Of a stretch of DNA of 64,000 bases, positions 40,282 through 52,539 are shown in pieces; within the stretch, counting starts at the first letter, position 1, and every line of letters starts with the position of its first letter. This DNA comes from Diphasiastrum complanatum (Eukaryota; Streptophyta; Lycopodiopsida; Lycopodiales; Lycopodiaceae): positions 23,999,367 through 24,063,366 of the forward strand of contig CM055098.1 in NCBI GenBank assembly GCA_029204225.1, given 5' to 3'. The notes beneath the pieces were generated by a model that saw nothing but the letters and a program-made list of their open reading frames with translations, searched no databases and was not told the origin of the DNA. The translations under genes and the position numbers were made by a program.

Positions 40282-40283
<2 letters not shown>
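38048..40283. other. Upstream region of the aspartic protease and unassigned DNA
   Basis: The first 600 bases should hold the protease promoter and leader. A possible upstream minus-strand exon ends in a GTAAGC donor at about 38559 (reading GGSPSPSPLQIVWLLAVALW), so a leader intron is possible but unproven. A run of 21 G occupies 38849-38869, followed by a GC-rich stretch (GGCCGGCC, CGCTAGCCCG) to about 38950. The rest is AT-rich without a recognised gene. Confidence 0.4.
38849..38869. repeat. Poly-G run (21 G)
   Basis: Uninterrupted G homopolymer, then CAGGCCGGCC. Read length is unreliable in such runs and the junction to the GC-rich block should be checked. Confidence 0.8.

Positions 40284-40374
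<91 letters not shown>
40284..40374. repeat. (GA)n microsatellite, about 91 bp
   Basis: A perfect GA run flanked by unrelated single-copy sequence. The apparent long minus-strand frame is a Leu-Ser artefact. Confidence 0.97.
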
Positions 40375-40378
<4 letters not shown>

Positions 40379-40526
40379 AAGAGCTCTAGCAACTAGGTCG
40401 AGTATTTTCATCTTCTCATGTTACTAGAAAGAGAAGCCAATTGTGCTTCGATATGCTTGTGTATTGCAATGATGAAAATGCTAAATGTAGTTTTGTTGTT
40501 CCAAACTTAGCCCCTTGAGCATTCAA

Positions 40527-40528
<2 letters not shown>

Positions 40529-40594
<66 letters not shown>
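40529..40594. repeat. Compound (AT)n(AG)n microsatellite
   Basis: About 19 AT units pass directly into about 14 AG units. This structure suggests that one repeat arose at the edge of the other. Confidence 0.95.
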
Positions 40595-40599
<5 letters not shown>

Positions 40600-40775
40600 C
40601 CCAACGGATGACTAAAAATATTAAGAGAAAGAAGGAGCTCCATAACAGAGCTTCACAGCATTAAGAAACCATCATGAGGACTAGAACATCAAAAAACAAA
40701 CCTAAGTTAGCCATAAAACTAGAATAAGATAAAGGTAAGGTACTACCCCGGCCAAAAGGTAGTCGAGTGTGCATC

Positions 40776-41949
<1,174 letters not shown>

Positions 41950-43540
41950 TGTGCACACTGGGCCCCTAGCTAGCGGTTGAGGACCATGGCGAGGATGTGC
42001 CCCACCTTGGTAATTGCCTTCTTTGCTTTCAAAGCCGTGTGGAGCTTCTTTGTCAGCTTGTCCGCCCAGTTGTAATGTTGAATTTCCTACTACCCCACTG
42101 CGAATGATAGAGCGAATAAATCGCTGGGCAGGTCGTCTATATGTTTTTTATCTAGCTGCTCTATGAGCTCTAGTCATGACCATAGTTAGTAAGGTCTCGA
42201 CCTGAACTAAACAAACTAGGACAGAAGGTTTAGGTTGATTTGGGTAGTCTTTCGTATGGTGCTCGATTCCGCAGTTATCACATAGGGGTAGAAATTTGAG
42301 CTTGTCAGGACAATGGATGCTAGGGTGTCGGCCAGCACAAACAAAACAACCCCTCAAGGCAGACATGGGTTGTGCTGTATAACTTACTTGTGGAGTGCCA
42401 TAGCATGGCTAGTTTGGATCATAAGTGACAGTGTTGGCATCATATTGGTATGTCAAGTCCACTTGGTAACTAGCATCTGGAGTTTCTTCAACGTAATACG
42501 TAGCTGGATCAACATAGCCAGGATCAGCATAATGAATAGGTGCTTGTGGCTGAGGTTGATTTACGACATAAGTCTGTCTAGGTGGATATTGTTGTGGGCT
42601 TGGAGGTCATGGCTGGAATTGTCCTGGTCGTTGATAGGTCTGTTGAGGATTGTAAGGTGGTGGATCAGGGGGTCACTATTGCCTATACATTGGTCTTGTA
42701 TTTTGTGGGAAATATGTTTTCACATGTGGGCACTCGTTGGCAGTATGGTTTTGAGAACATATAGCGCATCACACATTCTCCCAAGAAGGAAAGGTCTTGC
42801 CAACCATATCTTTAAGCACCTTTTGGAAATCAGCTGTAAGCTTGTCCATTTGGGCTGATTGATTTTTTTGCTAGGTATCCATATGATGTAACAAATCAGT
42901 GGAATTAGAGCTAGAGGTGGGCTCAGGGTGTGAATCGTTTTTAACGGGAGCTTTCCCCTTGCGATCTTGATGGTCATACTCATCATCAGATCCTTCATCC
43001 CCTTCTCTAATGGCGTCATCCATTAATTCCTTCAACTGGTCATATGAGTCAGCTGATTTAAGTTCACGTCAGATAGATTTGGGTAAACCTACCAGAAAGA
43101 GTTTGATGGCCATTTTTTCGGTTATTTGCTCATCAACGCATTCAACTTTGAGACACTTAAAGCGCCCAATGTAGGTGCGTACAGATTTGTCTCTTCTCAT
43201 CTTGATGTGGGATAGTTGAATGAAAGGGTTTTGGGTCAATTTGGAAGGTTCGAATCTTTTGGTAAGGGCTATGCTAAGGGTTCCCTAGGAAATTATATTA
43301 GCTTCTTCAAGATTGAGATACCATTACTTAGCAACTCGAAGTAAGATCATACAAAATAGTAATAGCTTTTCAATTTCAGAAATATCTTCATAGAATTTTC
43401 ATGCATTTTCAAAGACTTCGAGGAATCTAATTGGGTCAGATCCTCCATCATATTTAGGTGCATCGATCCTAGGGATACGCCTTTCAAAGCATGGAGCAGG
43501 AACACCTTCAGGTTTCTTACTCATCTCACTGATTGTTGAA
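41950..43540 (-). pseudogene. Ty3/gypsy gag fragment with two zinc-knuckle regions
   Basis: Across several frames the minus strand reads like a Retrotrans_gag capsid: PKYDGGSDPIRFLEVFENA, FYEDISEIEKLL, TKRFEPSKLTQNPFIQLSHI, SVRTYIGRFKCLKVECVDEQ and KLFLVGLPKSI, then an acidic stretch (DEGSDDEYDHQDRKGKAP), a Cys-rich CAICSQNHTANECPH knuckle, a Pro/Gln/Tyr-rich segment, and a second Cys cluster (CFVCAGRHPSIHCP, LCDNCGIEHHTKDYP). At least six stops and frame changes occur. No protease, RT or integrase follows on the left. Confidence 0.85.
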
Positions 43541-44545
43541 AGTCATCAATGATCTGTCTAGTTATAACAAAATGTGATGTTGCACCTGAATCAAAAATGA
43601 CTTCTTGAAAGTCAATTGAGGATGTAGCACATACATTAGTGCACAAATAAGTAGTTGAGTTTCTGCTTGCTCATTTTTCAGCCATCTTGGAGGAATCTGG
43701 TTCCTCTACATGTGATGTGTCGTTGGAGCTCTCTTTTATGCTCTATGTTTTCTTGTTCCTTGGATTCTGATAGCAATCCATGGCTGCATGTCCCTTCTTG
43801 TAACAATGTATGCACTCGATTTCAACACGTGTCCACTGTGTGGCCGTCACGTTTGCATTTGTTGCATGTCTTTTTGTTGTTGCCTTGCTGCTTGCTCCTT
43901 CCTTTTGATCTACAGTCTTGATCTCCCTCTTTCTACTGACTTTGGTCTAACCTTCTTGTCGACTCCCTTTTAGGATAAGCCTTCTTCTTTGACTGTTCTT
44001 TGTTGTTGTAGAGAGCTTGGCCAGATTCGATTTTGTCATCATAGTGCTCTCTAGTTTCGACTTCTTCCTTGATGTCGATGACTGCTTTGTCGAAGGTCAT
44101 GTCAAGATCTTTAGCTAGCAGAGTTCTGGTAGTCTGGAAAGATCATGGTAGGGAATGTAGCAGGTAGCTGAGCTGCTTCTCTTATGAGACTCCATGCTCT
44201 ATTCCAACATTGTGTAATGACATGAATAGGTTTTTCATTTTTCTAACAAAGCTGGTGAGATCCTTGACATCCCATCTTAGATAGGTGAGCCGATCTTCTA
44301 GATGCATAATTTAACTTCGTGGCTTGGTTTGAAATATGCTTGTGAGTGCATCCCACATCTCTCTAGCATTGGAGATTGATGCAAGGTCGATGGTAATTTT
44401 GTCTACGATGGAAGAAGAGATGACAGATACTGCTTTGTCGTTCTTCTCCTTCCACTCTCGAAGTTCCTTGCTTGTGCTGGCTGGTGTTACGTCCATGTCC
44501 AGTATGTGGAATTCGGAGTAATTCCTGACATAGATAGCCGGTCAC
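43541..44545 (-). pseudogene. Ty1/copia gag and protease fragment
   Basis: Minus strand: WKEKNDKAVSVISSSIVDK, NAREMWDALTSIFQTKPRS (UBN2-type Gag), HLEDRLTYLRW, a basic region, the zinc knuckle CNKCKRDGHTVDTC at about 43870-43830, and the protease motif DSGATSHFV at about 43600. Several in-frame stops. The sequence breaks off just after the protease active site and runs into a gypsy gag. This is not the family of the intact copia at 13.8-20.1 kb. Confidence 0.85.
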
Positions 44546-46721
44546 TCCAGTGTATGTGGTTATTGGTTAAGCCTTGTCATTCCGGACTTGGTCTGTAAAG
44601 ATAATTAATAATCATATGAGGGCCCAAACCTATAATTGGACATAGGAGCACTTGCATGGTGTCTGACTGCTATAGTGCAAGAATAGGAGATCAATAGCTT
44701 AATATAGGCGGCATGGAAATCCTAAGAGGAATATTATCTTTTTGCAAAGAGAATAGTTACCATGGAAACTCACCCATCTCTCTATTGGAATTTTAGATTC
44801 TTGAGCCAGATTTTCTCTACTCTCTTGCATTTATTGAGCACTTTTTGTTTCTATGGATCAGTAAAGACCAAGAATCACGTAAATCTAGTTGGAACAGTTG
44901 TTATGCTGATCCACAAGGGGATTTGCCAAGAATTAAGTGCGGCTTTTAATCATTGAACAGTCAAACTTGTTTGGTTAATTAGTTGTTAAGTTACTGATAC
45001 CAAATTCAATTTTTTTCCTAGTACATAGTTGGGGTTTGTTAACCTGAACCATTCTTTGAAAGGGAGAAAAAAGACAGAAGCTTGAGGGGTACTTGATTGG
45101 TTGACTAAGTTGATCAGTTTGATTTCGATTCCTGAATTATATTTGATTGCAAGTGAGAATAACAATTGAAAATTGTTTAAGAAGCCTGCCTCTAGGAATT
45201 TGGATTCCTTTTCTCCAGTGTTAATTAGATTTTTGTGAAATCGATGAATCTAAGAGAAAAGTGAGTGACAAGACTGATAATCTATCTATGGAACCATCTC
45301 TGTTTTGCAATTAGACTTGGATCTTGCAAAGTGAAGCAGATGGAAGGTGTTCCATACAAGAATCTAGTAATCTGGGTTCTTTTCTATTTCTTTATAATGA
45401 TTGTAACAACCAAGTGTTGACAGATCCTCTGCTTGGGAGGACCTGTTTACTGGTTTCCTGCTTCTTCTTAGTTTCAAAACTATCTCTGCTCGTTACTAGG
45501 CTCGTTTGGGCATTAATTGACTGTCTTCTTATTTGTTACAATGCCCAGGCCAGGCAGAAACGGATTGATTATTATTGTAGTATTTTGTCCTACCTGTCAG
45601 AGGACACTCAAGGTCGTTCTCTCTTGAAAGCACTCACACTCAAATAGAGATGCAAGCCATGAACATTCATTAACAAATCAGCATGTTGCCCAAATGAACG
45701 TCCAATAATTTCTACACTACCTACATTAAAAATGAGTTACAATTTGGATCTAAACATTCTACAACTAAGCTAGACCTGCATTAATCCACATAACTTAAAC
45801 AAGAAACTAATCTACAATTTTAGAAGTCCAAGAATCAAAAAACCAACCAGTCTTTTGATTCTTCGACATCTAAAGAACATCAAGAACTAGAATGTTTGAG
45901 GATATGCAAGATTTATACCACTTTTCTAGCCTATTAGTTTACCTGAATGTTGATTCCTACATTAATCCACAAACATGAAATGAAAACTAATCCACAACTA
46001 GGAAAGCAAGAAAACTAATCCACTATACAAACCACAACCACACACAAAGGAGGGAAGGGCAAGATCATGAATGCATTACTCAAGAAACAAGCATGATCAA
46101 GGAGCTCAATGGATGAAGGACTGAATTGTTGCAACTCGGATTGAAGTTCAGATTTTCCAATTGATAGCAGTGCTGGTGCTTGCGCTCAAATCCATATTGC
46201 TCGGTAGATTTGCAAAATAGATGGCACAACAATAGTAAACACGTGAGCTAGTGAGCGAGCGATGGAGAGCGAGAGCAAATAAGCATGAAAGAGTGAAAGC
46301 AAAAAAAAAGCGTAAAGTGAAAATAGAAAATTACAGTGTTTAAACGATGACTCAATGGAGACCATGATTTCGTGGCAACTTGATTTGACATCTCTCAAAT
46401 TCATAAATAAAAAGTGGTATCTTACCGATTTCTAAGATGACTAAGAGATAATCTTAATTAGATTAAGACCATTAAAATTTAAATAATCACGCCTATGCAG
46501 TCTTTCACGTAGTCATAAATGTAAACATAAATATGAATGACACATGAAAACATGTGTACATTTATACATTCAATAAAAAGAGATTTACCAAATCCAAAAA
46601 AAATAATAATAATAATAAATAACAATTAAAGAATAAATGTAAAAAATGAAGAAAAAGAAAAATTTGAGATAGAATTTTTTAAATGATACTCAAAAGATTC
46701 TCCCCTCGAAATCCTTTGTTA
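44546..46721. other. Unassigned DNA
   Basis: No recognised gene. A 107-codon plus-strand frame at 45324-45647 contains a hydrophobic stretch (GRTCLLVSCFFLVSKLSLLV), but there is no other support for it. The part around 45.7-46.1 kb repeats phrases such as ACATTAATCCACA and AACTAATCCACAA, a weak local repeat. A run of A-rich sequence precedes the integrase fragment. Confidence 0.4.
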
Positions 46722-46928
46722 GAGATAATATTTCTTAAGTCTGGAACCGTTAATACGCGTTGGCAATAATTCACCTTCCAATGACTGAAATTGGACAGAA
46801 CCATTTTCAAATACTTCAATGAACTTGTATGGTCCCATCCACTGATACAAATTGACAACTCCATCTCCATCCCTAGTGTATGTCAGATAGAGCTGCTCGA
46901 CTAGAAAGATAGCGAAAACTTTGACCAA
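46722..46928 (-). pseudogene. Gypsy family B integrase C-terminal fragment
   Basis: Minus strand: YQWMGPYKFIEVFENGSVQF, QSLEGELLPTRINGSRLKKYYL. The same block, with changes, is the end of the family B integrase at about 52540-52680. Only this C-terminal tail is present here. Confidence 0.8.
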
Positions 46929-47205
46929 AAGTCTTCAGGAATCTTTGCAAAGTGGAGATTCACCCTTCCAAAATTTGAATGAAACTTTCTTTGATAATCT
47001 TTCTAATCTTGAAAATTTACCTAAAAACCTTCATCCTGAAGCTTTTGCTGCAACTGAACCAGGTTCTGATGTTGTAAATCCAGTTCTTGATCTGGATCCA
47101 AAGGTAGAACCAGTTCATGATCTTGAGACTAAACCAGAACCGATTATGGAAGGCCCTGGTCCCCGTTTTACTTCAATCTCAAAGATCAAATACGATTACT
47201 CATGA
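46921..47205 (+). other. Unassigned open frame, acidic
   Basis: 94 codons rich in Asn, Pro, Glu and Asp (EPGSDVVNPVLDLDPKVEPV). It overlaps the start of the integrase fragment on the other strand and abuts copia-like gag sequence on its right. It might be Gag-linked filler of a retroelement. I recognise no family. Confidence 0.25.
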
Positions 47206-47600
47206 TTTTGTTTTGAGGGTTACAGCATTCAAAGATGAGTTAGCATGTATTGATGAAAGCATTAAGGAGGTGGATTAAGGAGCTATTCAAAAGACTTTGC
47301 CAAGTACTATGGATTTGCAAGAGACCTTGGTAAATGAGGAGTATAGGCTTCAATCAAGAGGAGGTGGATCTACATCGACATCTAATTATGAAGAGGAGGC
47401 TATGTTCATCAAAGGCAAGTTCAAGGGCAAAGGCAAAATGGTCTAAAGGGCAAGATCAAGGTGAGACTTATTCTTTTGGCAAAAAGAAAGAAAAGTCTAA
47501 GTTGAAATGTTTTTATTGTGGAATCAAAGGGAATTTCAAGAAGAAAGTGTTGTTCAAGTTTACTTTACTTGTTCTATCTCATGTTTGAGCTATTTCATGT
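47206..47600 (+). pseudogene. Copia-type gag fragment with zinc knuckle
   Basis: In changing frames: HDFVLRVTAFKDELACIDES, then GGGSTSTSNYEEEAMFIKGK, then EKSKLKCFYCGIKGNFKKKV, a copia CCHC knuckle with the His replaced by Asn and the last Cys by Val. Stops separate these blocks. It is a short relic. Confidence 0.65.
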
Positions 47601-48352
47601 GGATGTGTGCAAATTGTCAAGATATGGACAAACTAGTTACATTGTCTTGCAATATCTTATTGTTGGAGTTGTACTAGCATTCTTGGCTGATTTTGCTGAT
47701 GGAAATGAAGCTAATGGAGGTTCATTATGTCACTCATTCATGGCCAAGTCATCAAGTGTTGATGATATCTTGTGGCAAGATGGAGATGGAGGCTCATTCA
47801 TGGAGTTTTGTGGTGGAGACATATCAAGAAAGGACAAATATGGAGGAGACAAGCAAGCATTGGATGATCACTCACATTTATTGTTTGGTTGCTGTAATTT
47901 TCCAGAGAGTTCAAAGTTTGAAACATCGAGGAATCATTTCATTTACATTCTATTTGGTTCTTCATGTTATAGTTATATTTTGATGTGTAAAATTGATGTA
48001 AGAGTTAGTGAAACATCCAATTTGGACGCTATTCTCTATATCAACTATAAAAGATACTTTAGGACCTTAGAAAGGAGGTCTATATTTAGGATTTTCTAAA
48101 GTTGAATCAAAGTAGTATTGGCGTACTATAACAACAGGGTTAATATAGATTTTATAGTAAATAATGTCATTGCCACAGAGGACAACGTTAGAAAGTTATG
48201 TATTTGGTACAATCATGGCAAGTGGTTTTGAGTGTTATTCTGGTTGTCAACAGACATTAAAAAGTAACCAGTTAAAAAAATGTAGTGTCAATAATTTCAA
48301 AACAACAATCTAGCCTCTATCAAATCGAATGAAACACATTCTACAGATGAGA
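47601..48352. other. Unassigned DNA, possibly retroelement LTR-like
   Basis: A 193-codon plus-strand frame spans 47518-48099. It contains imperfect internal repeats (GGTTCATTATGTCACTCATT, GGAGGCTCATTCATGGAG) and no recognised domain. The composition resembles copia LTR sequence more than protein. No termini were defined. Confidence 0.3.
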
Positions 48353-49356
48353 TGTTATCAGAGTAGTACAACAATACTACACTCTGGCTGATTAAGGTGT
48401 CAACAAGAGTTGAGAGTTGTTTGATGTATTCATGACTGTGCAGACAATTAATTAATCGCGTTCGCAAACTATTCGTTTCTAGACAGAAGTCCTCAACAAC
48501 TAAAGTCCAAATTAATGGTTAAAGAGCACAAATGGTTTTAGAACACGTTAGAAACTCATGTCAATGCCAATCAGGAAAACAGATCAAAGACTCAATTCTT
48601 CAGACAGGGACTGTCATCTCATATGTATACATACAGCTTTATTCAATGATCGCGCTAGATTGTACCAAAGATAGTCGTTATTCGAGTGCCAAAAAAAAAG
48701 TATTCGCGACGACGAATAAGATGGTTTTAAGACAGTTCTTTAGAGCATGCTTTATGGATACACAACAAATGACTGTAATGCACTAGAGCGTCTGTCTGAT
48801 CAGAGAGTAATCCATGTAATGCGTTAGAGATTGTTAGCAGACTCAAGATCACTCACACTCAGCAGTGCGGAGAACAGAGATAAGAGAGTATAACTCACAT
48901 AACTCTATTCACTTTTTCAATCTCTTACATATGCATAAACTCTTCTCTCTTGATGATCGAGACTGAAGTGTGAGATCAATATATGTTCTACGGGGCAAAC
49001 AAACACACCTCTAAAACAACAGGTGTGTCGCTCCCGCGATAGGATCTAGTTAACAATTAGACTAAAAATACCATAAAAGGTATACTTAACTACGAGTTAA
49101 AGTTAATCTAGTTTAACATGTCTTTTCGTATCTAATCGTTTTGTGTGGACGACCTAGTAAAGGTTATCCAAGGTAATGTCTTTCCTATAAAAGGTCTTGC
49201 CCTTAATTACAAGGCAAGTACTTAAGAGATATATTCCCAAAAAATGACTTTAGGCCTCTTCATGATTTATACTTAACCAACTCATATCTTCATTTTTGAG
49301 TATATCATGCCATATTTATGTTGATATTCAATTTTTAACCATAAGGTGGCATCACA
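48353..49356 (-). repeat. Gypsy family B 3' LTR, about 1.0 kb
   Basis: On the minus strand it starts TGTGATGCCACC and ends CTCTGATAACA. A polypurine tract precedes its start. A fragment of the same LTR start lies at 53848-53950 (minus), and much of the remainder recurs inverted at 58203-58977 (plus), for example CACTCACACTCAGCAGTGCGG against its complement at 58477-58497. It contains a short CTCTTCTCTCTTGATGATC segment where the 58-kb copy has a long GA tract. Confidence 0.8.
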
Positions 49357-49370
49357 TATCCCCTTCCTTA
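49357..49370 (-). other. Gypsy family B polypurine tract
   Basis: Minus strand AAGGAAGGGGATA directly precedes the TGTGATGCC LTR start. It fixes the identity of the LTR on its left as the 3' LTR of a minus-strand element. Confidence 0.75.
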
Positions 49371-49715
49371 CATGTGAAACGTCCTCATGAACATAACACC
49401 TTCTTATTGAGGATTAGTCGCGAAACATTCTGTTCTTCAGATTTTCGTTAAGTCGAAAAGATATTTCTTCGTCAATTTTGTCCTTTAGATATTTCTTCGT
49501 CTTAGAGAATATGCGTCTTGCTGTTTCTTTAATTGAATAGGTTGTTTTGAGTTGATCTTTGAATTGTTGATGGAAACTGGAATCAACCTTCAAAACATCT
49601 TTAAAAATTCAAAAACTCAGCATCCCATAGAAACATTTGCACAACAAAGACATGAATAAATGTTTTATGAACAATTCAATTCTTCATATAATTTTTGAAC
49701 AAACTCCAAGTTTTG
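49371..49715. other. Spacer between family B extra ORF and 3' LTR
   Basis: AT-rich 3' untranslated part of the minus-strand gypsy copy. No open frame of note. Confidence 0.6.
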
Positions 49716-51794
49716 CTAAGCTTCGATCAACAACAAGTCTTCTTTTGATTTCGTGTAGCGGCCAACTGGTAAGTTGCCAAATTCTTCTAACTTAACCGGG
49801 AGCAATGTTCCATCGAACAACTCTTGAATTAACTTGGTATCTTCGTCTAAATCACTACGAAGAGTGACTTCTTTACAGTAACGAGCTGAAAATCTAATAA
49901 AAGAGCTTTTAACATAAAGATTTTGAACGAAAAATAATGTCTTTGCCACAAAAGTACCAAACTGCCAAAATGAATATGTATAGAACTGCTTGTAGCGAAA
50001 TGACTTCCTTCTATCTTGCAAACTGTGTCGAATTTTCGCAAAATAATCTGCAAGATTTCGCTCCCAATCCACATAAAGGCTGAATAACTCTGGATAAGCC
50101 ATATTTACATCGATCAGCAACCCAACATCGTCGAATTCGCCTAAATCTGCAGCAGTTTGAGGTTTGTACAGTTGAAACTGCGACTTTTGCTTCCAAAAAT
50201 GTCGTTTATTGTCTTTGTTCTGCAAAAATTGAAACTCTATAATTCGAATATATTCTAGAGCATACATAGTCGAAGAGCCTATGTATAACTCTGCTGATCC
50301 GAAAGGCACGACCTGAAACTTACCCTGGATTATGCCCCAATAGAGACATCCTTTCTGCTCGCTAGAGAGCTGCCCCAACAGAGAAAGTCATCCTTCTCCC
50401 AAGGTTACTTCCAATCGTCAAAGGCGATGCCTACTGCGCCTAGTAGCATCATGTATTCCACATGCCATTGCAATTCAACATTAAATACATGTGGACACTA
50501 TTTCCAGAAGCGTTCAGCAAATACACGGAATTTGTCAGCACATACCTTCGACTTGTTGCACCGTGTTCGCTTTGGCTATGTGGATGTAGTTGCCAAGTCC
50601 CGAGTTTGCAACTCAGCAGCCAGCTTCTGGTCATCCAATTGCGATCAGCTTTGTGTTGTCTGATTTGAGCGAATTGATCTTCTCGTAGGACTCCTTGAGA
50701 GAGTCTAGAGATTTCCTCTCTGAGTTGATAAGCTCCATGGTGAGTTGGCGGTGGTACTTATCCAACTCGTACACTTCAGCCACTAAATTCTTGGCTTTTT
50801 ATGTCATGGATCGAAACCACTGGAGCTGGTTGTCTAGTTCGTCTTCATCTTCAATAGGAGCCCCAATATCGCCTTCTGTAGTTGTTCGTCCTTTGTCTGA
50901 TGTGTCGGACTGGGTTGCATCATCATCAGTTGTGGATGCACTCTGCTGCTTCTGAGATGTGGAAGCAGATGCGAGCTTTGAAGAATCAGCAGCAGCAGCA
51001 GCGCCATCCATTGCCCCAGTTGGAAGTGTATCTGGTTGGGATGGTGCAGCATCAATCTCCATAGCAGTGGGAGCTGCCACTTCGACTGCTGGTGCAACAT
51101 TTGGTGCAACCGGAATAGGAACAGACAGGATGCTGGAAAGATCAATTGGCTTGGGAGCCAACATCCTTCCCGTCAGCATTGTTTTCTCCTGCTCGGTCAA
51201 AATGTCAAAATTGGCACATAGTCGAGAAACATGTGCTCCAACGCCAGAAAACTTTTGATGCTTAATTCACCGCAAAAAAGCCCTGTAGGTAATAACGCCG
51301 AAGCAAACTGGATTATTGGCGAGTGCATCCAATATGTAATCAAAATTTTGAACTGAAATTGTAGCATCCGCATCCGTCAAAAATATTGCTTGGTTCACGT
51401 ATTTACAGAACAATTTAGATGTTGTGTCGCGGATCATTGAAATTTTGTACCCCTTCGTGGGTACGAAACAGTTGCTCAAAAAGTGGGCTGCTTCATCCAC
51501 TGAGTCTTTGTTCGTTGAAACCATTTTCCCAACCAATGGTAGTCCGAGGGCTGTGCAGAACAAGTCTTCAGTAATGGTGAAAAATTGGCTTCGCACATGA
51601 ACTTTGAAGTCCACCTCAGAAGTTGAGTGGATGGAGTTCACAAATTCCGTGCTAACGTCAGAGAGAATGATGGAGGGGTCCACTTTCAGATTACCCAACC
51701 TGCATCGATCCAAATAAGACTGGATGGATGCCAGGCGGATTCCTGCATGTGCTTTCCAGATGATGGTAGAACTAGAGCTTGATCCAGAAGCCAT
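49716..51794 (-). pseudogene. Extra ORF of gypsy family B, between integrase and 3' LTR
   Basis: From an ATG at 51794 (MASGSSSSSTIIWKAHAG) a frame runs to a TGA at 51269-51267, continues in the same frame to a TAA at 50801-50799, and on to about 50640 before shifting frame; a further 220-codon open part covers 50378-49716. Parts: an N-terminal folded-looking domain of about 175 residues (RSQFFTITEDLFCTALGLP, KLFCKYVNQAIFLTDADATI), an Ala/Ser/Thr/Asp-rich linker (50.8-51.1 kb), a coiled-coil-like stretch (LVAEVYELDKYHRQLTMELI), and a Phe/Tyr/Lys-rich C-terminal domain. No signal peptide or membrane helix is seen, so it is not an obvious envelope gene. The N-terminal part weakly resembles plant-transposon accessory proteins; function unknown. 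Confidence 0.6.
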
Positions 51795-52539
51795 TGGTTG
51801 AATGTTTGACGATAGCTCCGTAGATCGCAATAGTTCGTAAAAGAGTGTGTTGATCGCAGGTAGAAAGTGTAAGAAAGAAAAATAAAAAATAACTCTGATA
51901 TGCAGTAGCGGTGTGGAAGGGATGATGACGTGGCATGGTGACATGACATCTGTCACTTCCATTTATGGAGGACGTGCATGGCTCAGTGTTTGAAACTATA
52001 ATTTGACATATCGATCTTTAATGATTGAAGACCGTTTGTGAAAAGAACAAAAAATTAATAAAAAAAACTTCTTTTGTTTTGATATGTGAGCGTACACACA
52101 TGTGAAAAATGATGATCACGTGGCCATCATCTTTAATGGAGGAATACAAAAAGTAGGTCGAGAGATTCTCAAAAATATGCTAGAAATATTCTAGAAAGTT
52201 TCGCTCAACTTTCTCGCAGAATCCTAAAAAAAAAAAATGATACAGAAACTCACAAAAATTTCTCGAAAATTTTAGCAACATACTAGAAATTTTTTCGAAA
52301 AACTGGAGAAAATGCTAGAAAAGATTCTAGAAAAATTCTCAAAAACGATTTACGAAAATTTGATTAACAAATTTAGTTTCACGAAAAACTCTCAAAATAC
52401 TTTAAAATTTATACTGAAAGACTGAGAGAAGTCAAGACAAATTCTTGAAAATCTCTAGAAAAGATAAAAGAAAGGTCACAAAAAATATTAGAAAAATACT
52501 AGAAAATAATAAAAATAAAAAAAAAATTTTGATCAAATG
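51795..52539. other. Spacer of gypsy family B, with CTAGAAA-type degenerate repeats
   Basis: From about 52150 to 52520 the sequence is dense in CTAGAAA, TTCTAGAA, TTCTCGAA and TTCTTGAA motifs in an A-rich background. It lies between the integrase end and the extra ORF of the minus-strand copy. No protein is encoded. Confidence 0.6.

Noticed and set aside
47518-48099. 193-codon plus-strand frame as a host gene
   Set aside because: It has internal DNA repeats, no domain and copia gag debris directly upstream; a retroelement origin is more likely.
50799-51258. Ala/Ser-rich plus-strand frames
   Set aside because: They mirror the Ala/Ser/Thr/Asp-rich linker of the minus-strand extra ORF.
49716-51794. 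Envelope glycoprotein identity for the extra ORF
   Set aside because: There is no signal peptide, no transmembrane helix and no furin-type site; the position alone is not enough.
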